Shown here piece after piece: positions 1 to 6,598 of a DNA stretch of 8,767 nt (its first letter is position 1; every line of letters begins with the position of its first letter). The translations under genes were made by a program, and so were the position numbers. This stretch comes from an uncultured bacterium (GTDB lineage: Bacteria > Bacillota > Clostridia > Oscillospirales > Ruminococcaceae). The notes beneath the pieces were generated by a model. It had not been told where the DNA came from, did not search any database, and saw nothing but the letters and a program-made list of their open reading frames with translations. Where the stretch lies: assembly GCA_934875375.1 (NCBI GenBank), contig CAKXHL010000027.1:1-8767 (forward strand). The letters are read 5' to 3'.

Positions 1-36
1 TTTTCGCTCCCGGCGTCCCCCGCGAGACAGCTTCAT
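1..36 (-). CDS. Possible N-terminus of a leftward gene cut by the window edge
   Basis: On the minus strand an ATG at 36-34 opens a frame that stays open to the window edge, reading MKLSRGGRRERK (12 codons). An AAGGAG sequence (plus-strand 49-54) lies 12 nt upstream, a rather long but tolerable spacing. The stretch is much more G+C-rich than the adjacent AT-rich intergenic DNA, as expected for coding or structured RNA. Twelve residues are too few to assign a family. A minus-strand TTGACT (67-62) and TATATT (43-38), 18 nt apart, also resemble a promoter. If that promoter is real, transcription would begin near 31 and this ATG would lie outside the transcript, so the true start would be further left. 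The two readings conflict. Confidence 0.25.
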   Translation of the reverse strand, partial: MKLSRGGRRERK

Positions 37-67
37 TAATATATCATACTCCTTACCCTAAAGTCAA

Positions 68-199
68 TACCTTTTTCATATTTTTATTTTTCTTTTTTCT
101 TACCTGCTTTTTATATACATTATATATAGGGTCTGTCCCACGCAGTTTTCCCTTATTTGGATTTTTTATTCCTTACTTTGCCTCCATATACAATTTTTT
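68..199. other. AT-rich intergenic DNA without a visible gene
   Basis: This stretch is dominated by T-runs and TATATA tracts and contains no ORF with a ribosome-binding site. A small interrupted inverted repeat (GGG-TCTGT-CCC, 129-139) is the only other structure I see. It separates the putative leftward unit at the edge from the rightward amidohydrolase promoter. Confidence 0.6.
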
Positions 200-228
200 T
201 TGACAAAACCCCTTTCAATCGCTACAAT
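200..228 (+). promoter_or_regulatory. Sigma-A type promoter of the amidohydrolase gene
   Basis: TTGACA at 200-205 is a perfect -35 hexamer. TACAAT at 223-228 matches the -10 consensus at 5 of 6 positions, and the spacer is exactly 17 nt. Transcription would start near 235, giving a leader of about 30 nt that carries the CGGAGG ribosome-binding site at 251-256. No operator-like palindrome is evident around it, so expression is probably housekeeping-like (inference). Confidence 0.8.
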
Positions 229-263
229 GGTCATAGTCATTTTGTATCAACGGAGGCATTCCC

Positions 264-1115
264 ATGATTGACCAACCCTATGAAATTGCGGATGCCCACA
301 CTCACATCTTTCCGCAAAAAATTGCGGAAAAAGCAGCTCACTCCATTGCGGACTTTTATAAAGTTAATGCCGGGGACGTGGGCACGGTGGACATTCTGTT
401 GGAAAACGGCAGGCGCCTTGGCATTAGCCATTACCTTGTCTGTTCGGTTGCTACTACTCCCAAACAGGTGCCAAGCATTAACCATTTTATTTCCGAAAAC
501 TGCCGCCTTCATCCGGAATTTATCGGATTCGGTACCATCCATCCTGGCATGCCGGAAACGGAAATGATAACAGAGGCGGTTCGAATCAAGGAAAAAGGGT
601 TGCGCGGCGTAAAACTGCACCCGGATATCCAGGATTTTCTGCTGGATGATCCGCACATGTTCGCTCTTTACCGTATGTGTGAAAAAGAACTTGATCTTCC
701 AATTCTGTTTCATTGCGGCGATGCGCGTTATGATCGCTCCTCTCCTCAAAGACTGGCACATGTGCTGGACAGCTTTCCGGAGTTGTCTGTCATCGGCGCT
801 CATTTCGGCGGGTATAGCCAATGGGAGCAAGCTTATGCTGTTTTAAAAGATTATACCCGGCTGCACATGGACACCAGCAGTTCATTGTCCTTTCTGTCTG
901 ATGAAGACGCGATGCGCCTGATTGAAGGGTACGGCCCAGAACGCCTTATGTTCGGCACAGACTACCCGTTGTGGGTCATGGAAAAAGAAATAGAACGCTT
1001 TTTCTCTTTACCGCTGACAGATACGCAGCGCCGGCAAATCCTTTTTGGAACCTTTTCCGCCCTATTTCATGTCCCTTCGGGAACAAGCCGCCGTTATAAA
1101 TCGCGTGAAATGTGA
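264..1115 (+). CDS. Amidohydrolase_2-family metal-dependent hydrolase/decarboxylase (TIM barrel)
   Basis: The 283-residue protein has the layout of the amidohydrolase_2 (PF04909-like) TIM-barrel family, whose members hydrolyse or decarboxylate small substrates with one active-site metal. Visible metal-site motifs, in order, are HTH (His12, His14) after strand 1, KLHP (Lys117-Pro120), FHCGD (His150), GAHFGG (His180) and FGTDYP (Asp233). These correspond to the usual HxH...H...H...D ligand set. There is no signal peptide or membrane segment, so it should be cytoplasmic. The start is fixed by CGGAGG 7 nt upstream and the family-typical N-terminus. It appears to be a single-gene transcript with its own promoter and a downstream hairpin terminator. 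Substrate and pathway cannot be deduced because the neighbours are unrelated. Decarboxylases of the ACMSD type and lactone or amide hydrolases share this motif set. Confidence 0.88.
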   Translation: MIDQPYEIADAHTHIFPQKIAEKAAHSIADFYKVNAGDVGTVDILLENGRRLGISHYLVCSVATTPKQVPSINHFISENCRLHPEFIGFGTIHPGMPETEMITEAVRIKEKGLRGVKLHPDIQDFLLDDPHMFALYRMCEKELDLPILFHCGDARYDRSSPQRLAHVLDSFPELSVIGAHFGGYSQWEQAYAVLKDYTRLHMDTSSSLSFLSDEDAMRLIEGYGPERLMFGTDYPLWVMEKEIERFFSLPLTDTQRRQILFGTFSALFHVPSGTSRRYKSREM

Positions 1116-1125
1116 AGATTCCATG

Positions 1126-1153
1126 AAAATTGCTGAAATCAGGACAATTTTTT
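1126..1153 (+). terminator. AT-rich intrinsic terminator after the amidohydrolase gene
   Basis: AAAATTG (1126-1132) pairs with CAATTTT (1145-1151). The stem continues inward as CTG/CAG (1133-1135 with 1140-1142) around an AAAT loop, with a GA bulge on the 3' side. A six-T run (1148-1153) overlaps the 3' arm. It lies 10 nt past the stop codon. The stem is AT-rich, so termination could be leaky. Confidence 0.5.
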
Positions 1154-1168
1154 GTTTCTATTTATGAT

Positions 1169-1195
1169 TTGGACATATTTTTCCTTTATTATCAT
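1169..1195 (+). promoter_or_regulatory. Weak candidate promoter for the ABC/Gld-like cluster
   Basis: TTGGAC (1169-1174) and TATCAT (1190-1195) resemble -35 and -10 hexamers but are separated by only 15 nt. An overlapping TATTAT (1187-1192) sits even closer. A promoter is expected here because a terminator precedes and a well-formed operon follows, but the exact boxes are uncertain. Confidence 0.3.
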
Positions 1196-1204
1196 TTGTG
1201 TTAG

Positions 1205-1238
1205 TGCGCTTTTTCAAAGCGCAGCCCGTACGCGGGTT
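1205..1238 (+). promoter_or_regulatory. Two tandem hairpins in the 5' leader of the ABC cluster
   Basis: TGCGCTTT (1205-1212) and AAAGCGCA (1216-1223) form a perfect 8-bp hairpin with a TTC loop. Right behind it AGCCCG (1223-1228) can pair with CGGGTT (1233-1238), with one G-T pair, around a TACG loop. The two stems share base 1223, so they abut or compete for it. Neither is followed by a T-run, so they are not terminators. They end only 7 nt before the AGGAGG ribosome-binding site (1246-1251). They could stabilise the 5' end, modulate translation initiation, or be a protein-binding site (inference). Confidence 0.45.
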
Positions 1239-1259
1239 CGAATATAGGAGGTATCACAC

Positions 1260-2339
1260 ATGCTAGAGGTCAAAAACCTCGTCAAACGGTATGGCAACAA
1301 ATATGCCGTCGACGACATCAGCTTTACCGTTGAACGGGGAGAAATCCTGGGTTTCCTGGGGCCAAACGGCGCGGGGAAATCCACCACCATGAACATCATT
1401 ACCGGCTACCTCTCCAGTACGGAAGGTACTGTGACCATTGATGGACATGAGATTCTGGAGGATCCGATCGCAGCCAAGTCCCATATCGGTTATCTGCCGG
1501 AGCAGCCTCCGCTGTATATGGACATGACCGTAAAAGAGTATCTGAATTTTATGTACGAACTCAAAAAGGTCAAGCTTCCCCGTCAAAAACATATCGAGGA
1601 TATCTGCCGGACAGTCAAAATCGATCATGTCTATACCCGTTTGATTCGCAACCTTTCCAAGGGTTACAAACAGCGTGTCGGCGTGGCGCAGGCTCTGCTG
1701 GGCAGCCCTGAGCTGTTGATTCTCGACGAACCCACTGTTGGTCTGGATCCCAAACAAATCATTGAGATCCGCAACCTGATTAAAGAACTGGGCAAAAACC
1801 ACACCGTTATTCTTTCTTCCCATATCCTGCCGGAAGTCCAGGCGATCTGCGAGCGTGTTATCGTTATCAACGACGGCAAGATCATTGCGGACGATACGCC
1901 GGATCATCTGGCCCGCGCCATGAGCAATGAAAGCGGACTGGCTGTGCGTCTGGAGGGCCCTGTAACGGATGTCAACAACGCATTGCGCGCCCTGCCGGGC
2001 GTTCATTCCTGCAATCCTTTGGGAGAACGGGAAAAAGGCGTGTTTGAATATCTGGTGGAGCCGGAAAACGGTGCTGATATCCGCCGCGATGTATTCCGGA
2101 TTGCTGCCGAAAAGAACTGGCCGATTCTTTCGATGAAATCCACCGAAATGAGTCTGGAGGAAATCTTCCTGAAGCTGACTTCCGGAGAGTATGTGGCCCC
2201 ACCCAAGCAGGAGCTCGCTTCCAAGCAGGATAAAAAGGCCCCAAAAAATCGAAAAGGGGCTGCAACCCCTGCTGCCGAAATGGCAGAGAAATCTGCCGAC
2301 GACACGGCAAAAACAAATGAGGAAGGGAGTGAAGAATAA
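1260..2339 (+). CDS. ABC transporter ATP-binding protein, GldA/CcmA-like
   Basis: This 359-residue nucleotide-binding subunit would power an ABC-2 type membrane complex at the cytoplasmic face. All ABC signatures are intact: Walker A GPNGAGKST (34-42), Q-loop Gln82 in YLPEQ, signature LSKGYKQRV (132-140), Walker B LLILDEP (152-158), D-loop GLD (161-163) and switch His188. The segment at about 190-307 ends in SLEEIFLKLT (298-307), typical of the C-terminal domain of this ATPase type. A hydrophilic Lys/Ala/Glu-rich tail of about 50 residues (308-359) follows and is probably disordered. The core matches the approximately 300-residue family length, so the tail is an extension. AGGAGG (1246-1251) is 8 nt before the ATG. 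The stop overlaps the permease start as TAATG, indicating coupled translation. The cargo is unknown; assignment to the Gld-like group rests mainly on the downstream genes. Confidence 0.93.
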   Translation: MLEVKNLVKRYGNKYAVDDISFTVERGEILGFLGPNGAGKSTTMNIITGYLSSTEGTVTIDGHEILEDPIAAKSHIGYLPEQPPLYMDMTVKEYLNFMYELKKVKLPRQKHIEDICRTVKIDHVYTRLIRNLSKGYKQRVGVAQALLGSPELLILDEPTVGLDPKQIIEIRNLIKELGKNHTVILSSHILPEVQAICERVIVINDGKIIADDTPDHLARAMSNESGLAVRLEGPVTDVNNALRALPGVHSCNPLGEREKGVFEYLVEPENGADIRRDVFRIAAEKNWPILSMKSTEMSLEEIFLKLTSGEYVAPPKQELASKQDKKAPKNRKGAATPAAEMAEKSADDTAKTNEEGSEE

Positions 2340-3043
2340 TGTCGGCCATTTTTAAGCGGGAATTTAACGCTTATTTCTCATCTCCCATTGGATACGTGTT
2401 TATCGCCATGTTCTACTGCCTGTCCGGCTTTTTCTTCTTTCTGGATAACCTGGCGGTAGGCTCCGCCGAACTGCGGTATGTTTACTCTATGCTGTTCACC
2501 TGTTCAGCGCTGTTAATGCCGATTTTGACAATGCGCATGCTCAGTGAGGACAAGCGGCAAAAGACTGATCAGGTCCTGCTGACCGCTCCCATCGGGCTGT
2601 TTAGCCTTTTGATGGGCAAATTTCTGGCAGCACTTCTGGTATATGTTATTGCCATTTCCATTACCTTGGCTTATGCGCTGGTTCTGTCCGTCTTTGTTTC
2701 TCTCAACTGGGCTGTCATCATCAGCAGCTACTTTGGTATCCTGCTTTTGGGCGCCGCGCTGATCGCTGTCGGTATGTTCATCTCTTCGCTGACTGAAAGC
2801 CAGCTGGTTGCCGCCATCGTTACCATTGTCGTAGATGTGGCGCTTCTGCTGGTGGATTCCCTGGCGTCGCTTATGCCGACCACCTCGCTGCAGAATCTGA
2901 TCATGGGTCTTTCCATGGCAGATCACTATGGCAATTTCACCATGGGCATATTGGATTTTGCCGACGCCTTCTTCTTTTTAAGTATCATTGCGCTGTTTAT
3001 CTTCCTGACCAGTCGTGTGCTTGAAAAGAGAAGATGGGGTTAA
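2339..3043 (+). CDS. ABC-2 type permease, GldF-like
   Basis: This is a 234-residue polytopic membrane protein with about six hydrophobic segments, roughly at residues 15-34, 45-65, 85-115, 120-145, 155-180 and 205-228. The loop after segment 2 contains SEDKRQKTDQVLLTAPIG, a stretch typical of GldF-like ABC-2 permeases. It ends in a positively charged tail, RVLEKRRWG. The start ATG overlaps the ATPase stop by one base (TAATG). GGGAG at 2325-2329, 9 nt upstream, serves as the ribosome-binding site inside the ATPase gene. It should form the transmembrane channel or mechanotransmission unit with the preceding ATPase and pair with the GldG-like subunit 15 nt downstream. Its size is that of a single-permease unit, so it likely works as a dimer (inference). 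Confidence 0.9.
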   Translation: MSAIFKREFNAYFSSPIGYVFIAMFYCLSGFFFFLDNLAVGSAELRYVYSMLFTCSALLMPILTMRMLSEDKRQKTDQVLLTAPIGLFSLLMGKFLAALLVYVIAISITLAYALVLSVFVSLNWAVIISSYFGILLLGAALIAVGMFISSLTESQLVAAIVTIVVDVALLLVDSLASLMPTTSLQNLIMGLSMADHYGNFTMGILDFADAFFFLSIIALFIFLTSRVLEKRRWG

Positions 3044-3058
3044 TAGGAGGAAAAGACC

Positions 3059-4525
3059 ATGTTATCTAATATTTTGAAAAACCGCCGCCTGCGGATGGGC
3101 AGTTTTGCCACAGTGCTGACGGTGATCTTCATTGCCGTACTGATCATTTTGAACATGATTGTATCGGCCATTTCAGAACGTTATCCGATCCAGTTGGATC
3201 TGACCACAGGCAAGATTTACGGTCTAAGCGATGAAACCATCGAATATCTGAAAACGGTGGAAAAGGATGTGAACATCTACCTCCTTGCCACAGAGGATTC
3301 TTTTGGCAGCCCCAACGAGTATTATCTGCAGGCTGCCGAGACCATTAAAAAATTCCCTCAGTACAATTCGAAAATCAAAGTCCAGTTTATCGATCTGGCA
3401 AAGGACCCGGCGTTTGAGTCGAAATACGCCTCCTATTCCATGGGCAGCAGGGACATCCTGCTGGAATGCGGCAATAAAGTCCAAGTCGTTAAAACCAGCG
3501 ACCTGTTTAACCTGCAGAACGATTCTAGCACCGGCTATACTTACATCAAATCTTCCCGGACAGACGAGGCCATTACCTCGGCTATCATGAATGTTACTTC
3601 CGATTATACGCCTAAGGTAGCAATCCTCAGTGCCCATTCTTCCTTTGACGCCGGTGCCTTCTCTTCTCTGCTGAGCCAGAACAACTTTGAGGTTGTAACC
3701 CAGGATCTGCTGCTGGAGGATATCGACCCCGAAGCAGCAGCCGTCGTTCTGTTTGCTCCCAGCGAAGATCTGGACGAGGCGCAGCTGGATAAGCTGGACG
3801 CTTTTCTGGACAACGACGGTCAAAAAGGTAAAACCCTGCTGTATTTCGCCGCGGCCAATCAGCCTCAGCTGCCGAATCTGGAAGCTTTCCTGAGCGAGTG
3901 GGGTATTGTGATGGAAGATGCAACCGTGTACGAAACAAACTTTAACCGCATCTATAATTATAGCCCCTATTACAGCATTGTCGATTTTGTCAATACCGAA
4001 ATTTACGAGGATACCTCTGCTTATCTGCTGATGCCCAACGCCCGCGTGATGGACACCGCTTATACCGAGCGGGACAGCCGGATCGTTGAAGTCCTTCTGA
4101 AATTCGGCTCCACTGCCAAAGCGCTGCCTAACGATGCGGCGGAAGATTTTGACATCGAAAGCGCAGAAACCTATGCGTTCCCTGCACTGATTAAGTCTAC
4201 TCTTCAAAAATCGTCCGGCAACGCCAACGCCACCGGCAGCGCGCTGCTGGAATCCCACGTGATCGTTTCCTCCTCCGCTATGAGCTGTGAATCCAGCCTG
4301 TTAAGCGGGAGTACCTTTGTCAACGGCAAATACTATATCTCGCTGCTCAACAGCCTGTTGGGACGTGAATCCAACTTCTCCATCACCGCCAAGACACTGG
4401 ATACTACTACGTTGACCATGACCAATTTCCAAATTCTGTCCATCGGCGCTGTTTTCGCCATCATCATCCCGCTGGCACTTTTGGTTGTCGGCGTTGTCGT
4501 ATGGCTGCGCAGACGGCATAAATAG
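3059..4525 (+). CDS. GldG-like ABC auxiliary protein (ABC_transp_aux type), membrane-anchored
   Basis: The 488-residue protein has one N-terminal membrane segment (about 15-39), a large soluble region (about 40-458) and one C-terminal membrane segment (about 460-482) followed by the basic tail RRRHK. Just after the first segment it reads LDLTTGKIYGLSDETIEYL, a hallmark of GldG-like proteins (DLT...Y.LS..T...L). The soluble region resembles the ABC_transp_aux (PF09822-like) domain. With two anchors and cytoplasmic termini suggested by the positive-inside rule, the large domain should lie outside the membrane. AGGAGG (3045-3050) is 8 nt upstream of the start. In GldA-GldF-GldG-like systems this subunit associates with the permease. 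Its biochemical role is unknown, and no catalytic motif is evident to me. Confidence 0.87.
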   Translation: MLSNILKNRRLRMGSFATVLTVIFIAVLIILNMIVSAISERYPIQLDLTTGKIYGLSDETIEYLKTVEKDVNIYLLATEDSFGSPNEYYLQAAETIKKFPQYNSKIKVQFIDLAKDPAFESKYASYSMGSRDILLECGNKVQVVKTSDLFNLQNDSSTGYTYIKSSRTDEAITSAIMNVTSDYTPKVAILSAHSSFDAGAFSSLLSQNNFEVVTQDLLLEDIDPEAAAVVLFAPSEDLDEAQLDKLDAFLDNDGQKGKTLLYFAAANQPQLPNLEAFLSEWGIVMEDATVYETNFNRIYNYSPYYSIVDFVNTEIYEDTSAYLLMPNARVMDTAYTERDSRIVEVLLKFGSTAKALPNDAAEDFDIESAETYAFPALIKSTLQKSSGNANATGSALLESHVIVSSSAMSCESSLLSGSTFVNGKYYISLLNSLLGRESNFSITAKTLDTTTLTMTNFQILSIGAVFAIIIPLALLVVGVVVWLRRRHK

Positions 4526-4533
4526 TATCTTTT

Positions 4534-4556
4534 CCGGCTTGTGCAACAACTGCCGG
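4534..4556 (+). promoter_or_regulatory. Hairpin immediately after the GldG-like gene
   Basis: CCGGC (4534-4538) pairs with GCCGG (4552-4556). Inside it TTGT (4539-4542) pairs with ACAA (4546-4549) around a GCA loop, leaving a CT bulge. The stem is 9 bp long and begins 8 nt after the stop codon. No T-run follows directly, so it is more likely an mRNA 3'-end stabiliser or part of the composite structure with the next hairpin than a terminator. Confidence 0.45.
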
Positions 4557-4561
4557 CTGCA

Positions 4562-4618
4562 AAAAAGCAAAATCGGCGGGCGTATTTGCCGTTGGGCTGT
4601 CCGCCCGTCCTGCTTTTT
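4562..4618 (+). terminator. Long terminator-like hairpin between the GldG-like and DUF4340 genes
   Basis: AAAAAGCA (4562-4569) pairs with TGCTTTTT (4611-4618). Inside, CGGGCG (4577-4582) pairs with CGCCCG (4602-4607), extended by G-T and G-C pairs, and an apical GCC/GGC stem (4588-4590 with 4595-4597) is possible. The 3' arm ends in five T's, giving an intrinsic-terminator shape with an internal loop. No convincing promoter lies between it and the DUF4340 start at 4648, so it probably acts as a partial terminator that lowers expression of the last gene (inference). Confidence 0.5.
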
Positions 4619-4647
4619 CAATCGAAATCAGAAATGGAGAACCTGTT

Positions 4648-6063
4648 ATGTCCAAACGTACTAAAACTTTACTGCTGGCGCTGATTGTACTGGCGCTTTT
4701 GGTCGGCTTGTTTTTTGTTGTGAAACTGCTGCTGCCGCAAGAGGATGAGGCCACCTCCTCTTCTGAGGTAAGCACTTCGGTTAAACTGATTTCCATGTCC
4801 TCTGAGGAACTGGCCTCAGTAGAGGTTAGCCGTCCGGAAGGGGGCTACGTCCTGAAGATCAAAGACGGTGAGTCTTCCATTGACGGCCTGGAGGGGCTGC
4901 CCTTAGATTCAGACAAAATCAGCAGTGTCATATCCCAGGCCACCTCCATGACCGCCAAGGAAACGATCGAAGAATCTCCCGCCAGCCTGGGGCTGTATGG
5001 CCTGGATCAGCCCAGCTACTCCCTCACGGTGACCAAAACCGACGGCAGTTCGTTTACAATGGAATTCGGCCTAGAATCCTCCGCTTCGTACGGCACTTAT
5101 GTAAAGCTGTCTGACTCCAATGCCGTTTATCTGGTTTACACCAGTGACCTTTCCAGCTTTGCTTATACCGCCGAAGATTTTGTTTCCACTAAAATCATTC
5201 CTGACCTTTCTGAAAATGCAGATTTCAAAAGCATTTCATTCAGTGGGGCGGATTATGCAGAACCCTTTGTCATTGAAAAGTACGATTTTGATGCGGACGG
5301 AGATTCTACTTATTCTTATTTCTCCTATGCCATTACGTCACCGTCCTTAAAACCGGTAGATGCCGAAACAATCTTTGCCTATGTAGATGAAATCTTGGAC
5401 ACGTCGGCACAATCCGTTCTGGCCGGCAACTATACAGAAGAAGATCTTAAAAAGTATGGCCTGGATGAGCCGGACGCCAAAATCGAAGTGACTTTCTCGG
5501 AGGAATATGAAGAGGACACGGCATTTACCTTCCTCCTTTCTTTTCAGGATAATACTGTTTACGCAATCTGCAACGATGTCCCGATTATCTACACTCTTTC
5601 CAAAGCGGACTGGATGACGCTAAAATACGAAACTACGGTTCACAGTCTTTTCCTGTTGCCCAGCATTTATGAAATATCAAAAGTAACGGTTCAGACAGCT
5701 GGAAACACTTACGCTTTCGATGTCTCCGGCGAGAAAAGCGAAACGGTCACTTACAACGGCAGCTCGATTGACAAAACGGCCTTTTCCAAGTTTTATCAGC
5801 TGCTGATCGGCGCCTCTCATGATGGTAATTACGTACCGGATGCGCAGCCGCAGGGAGACCCTGTTCTGACCATCACCTTTGACTACCGCAACGACAATAA
5901 TTCCGATACGCTGCAATTTTATGATGCCGGTACCCGAAAACTGTACGTGGCAATGAATGGCAAGATCGAATTCACGATGATGTCTTCCTACCTGGATAAG
6001 GTACAGGAGGCCTGTGAACAGATTATCAACGGCAAAACCCCAGATCCTGACTGGAAAGTTTAA
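4648..6063 (+). CDS. DUF4340-family membrane-anchored extracytoplasmic protein
   Basis: The 471-residue protein starts with MSKRTK and a single hydrophobic segment (about 7-29). A Ser/Glu-rich linker (31-44) and a long hydrophilic region follow, as in DUF4340 proteins next to GldG-like genes. Two internal repeats are visible: YGLDQP with a following beta-like stretch at 117-122, and YGLDEP at 270-275, about 153 residues apart. This suggests two copies of the DUF4340 fold. There is no lipobox cysteine, so it is anchored by the uncleaved segment or released after cleavage. GGAG (4636-4639) lies 8 nt before the ATG. It follows the GldG-like gene by 122 nt containing two hairpins, so it may be expressed at a lower level. 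It is presumably an outward-facing partner of the ABC complex. The molecular function of the family is unknown. Confidence 0.83.
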   Translation: MSKRTKTLLLALIVLALLVGLFFVVKLLLPQEDEATSSSEVSTSVKLISMSSEELASVEVSRPEGGYVLKIKDGESSIDGLEGLPLDSDKISSVISQATSMTAKETIEESPASLGLYGLDQPSYSLTVTKTDGSSFTMEFGLESSASYGTYVKLSDSNAVYLVYTSDLSSFAYTAEDFVSTKIIPDLSENADFKSISFSGADYAEPFVIEKYDFDADGDSTYSYFSYAITSPSLKPVDAETIFAYVDEILDTSAQSVLAGNYTEEDLKKYGLDEPDAKIEVTFSEEYEEDTAFTFLLSFQDNTVYAICNDVPIIYTLSKADWMTLKYETTVHSLFLLPSIYEISKVTVQTAGNTYAFDVSGEKSETVTYNGSSIDKTAFSKFYQLLIGASHDGNYVPDAQPQGDPVLTITFDYRNDNNSDTLQFYDAGTRKLYVAMNGKIEFTMMSSYLDKVQEACEQIINGKTPDPDWKV

Positions 6064-6077
6064 TTCTGTTTTATCTG

Positions 6078-6108
6078 AAAAAAGCGGCGCTGTAAGCGCC
6101 GCTTTTTT
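6078..6108 (+). terminator. Strong intrinsic terminator of the ABC/DUF4340 cluster
   Basis: AAAAAAGCGGCGCT (6078-6091) and AGCGCCGCTTTTTT (6095-6108) form a perfect 14-bp stem with a GTA loop. The GC core is followed by six T's. It begins 14 nt after the DUF4340 stop. The A-run on the 5' side would also allow function on the other strand. Confidence 0.92.
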
Positions 6109-6503
6109 ATTTATGCCCAAAAAAAGCCTGATTTCCCTACCTTCCAATAATTCTGAAAAAAGCAGGATTACGTCATCCCCCTTGGACCAAAAAGATAGAC
6201 GTCCGCAGATCGGAAATTTTTTGAGGGGACTAAATTCGTGGAATTTCTCACCCTTCTCTCTCATACAATAAAAAATAGCCGTCTAAAAACCGTAGGTTTT
6301 TCTAATTCAACAAAAGAAGTAGGGCGGCAAATGCCTTTTTGTCTTATTTGGCTTTGTTTCAAGCCGCTGTTAAAAAGTATCCCCCAAACTGACCATTATT
6401 CTTTTTCTGAAAAGCCAGATAGAAAGGCCCTAGCAGAAAAGGCACTGTCCGTTTTGGCTGCTGCAAAACAGTTTACGGCAGTTTTGATATATGGCCCCAT
6501 GTC
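6109..6503. other. Gene-free stretch with candidate switching hairpins
   Basis: No ORF here has convincing coding character. A TCTGAAAAAAGC 12-mer occurs at 6074-6085, at the edge of the upstream terminator, and again at 6152-6163. A small A/T hairpin (AAAAACC 6285-6291 with GGTTTTT 6295-6301) is visible. At 6444-6486 two exclusive stems are possible: TTTTG (6452-6456) with CAAAA (6464-6468), extended by ACTG/CAGT, or CAAAAC (6464-6469) with GTTTTG (6481-6486). CCGTTT (6449-6454) is complementary to AAACGG (6504-6509), the 5' arm of the next terminator. This geometry could be an attenuator, but no clear promoter was found upstream. Confidence 0.4.
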
Positions 6504-6527
6504 AAACGGCCCGGAAGGCCGTTTTTT
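6504..6527 (+). terminator. Intrinsic terminator upstream of the 44-aa ORF
   Basis: AAACGGCC (6504-6511) and GGCCGTTT (6517-6524) form a perfect 8-bp stem with a CGGAA loop, and the T-run extends to 6527. It lies 105 nt before the small ORF start and well past the DUF4340 terminator. It therefore either ends a short unannotated transcript from the preceding gap or is a regulatory attenuator in the small ORF's leader. Confidence 0.8.
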
Positions 6528-6565
6528 ATTCCATTACGCTGAGAATCGTTTTTGCTCTTCATCGC

Positions 6566-6598
6566 TTTTTCCGGATTTGCTTTGGCAAATCCGAAAAA
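6566..6598 (+). promoter_or_regulatory. Hairpin in the leader of the 44-aa ORF
   Basis: CGGATTTGC (6572-6580) pairs perfectly with GCAAATCCG (6585-6593) around a TTTG loop. Skipping C6571, TTTTT (6566-6570) pairs with AAAAA (6594-6598). No T-run follows in either direction, so it is not a terminator. It ends about 21 nt before the ribosome-binding site of the small ORF and may be an RNA stability or protein-binding element (inference). Confidence 0.45.

Noticed and set aside
129..139. GGGTCTGTCCC, reminiscent of an insertion-sequence terminal repeat
   Set aside because: No partner inverted copy, transposase or target duplication was seen in the window.
237..830. Long minus-strand ORF opposite the amidohydrolase gene
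   Set aside because: Shadow of a clearly coding forward frame with conserved metal-binding motifs; no ribosome-binding site or recognisable protein.
1234..1243. GGGTTCGAAT, identical to a tRNA T-loop pattern
   Set aside because: No matching 3' half of a T-stem, no acceptor stem and no D or anticodon arm around it. It is part of the leader hairpin.
3224..4258. 344-codon minus-strand ORF opposite the GldG-like gene
   Set aside because: Antisense shadow in a codon-biased gene; the forward frame has family features and operon spacing.
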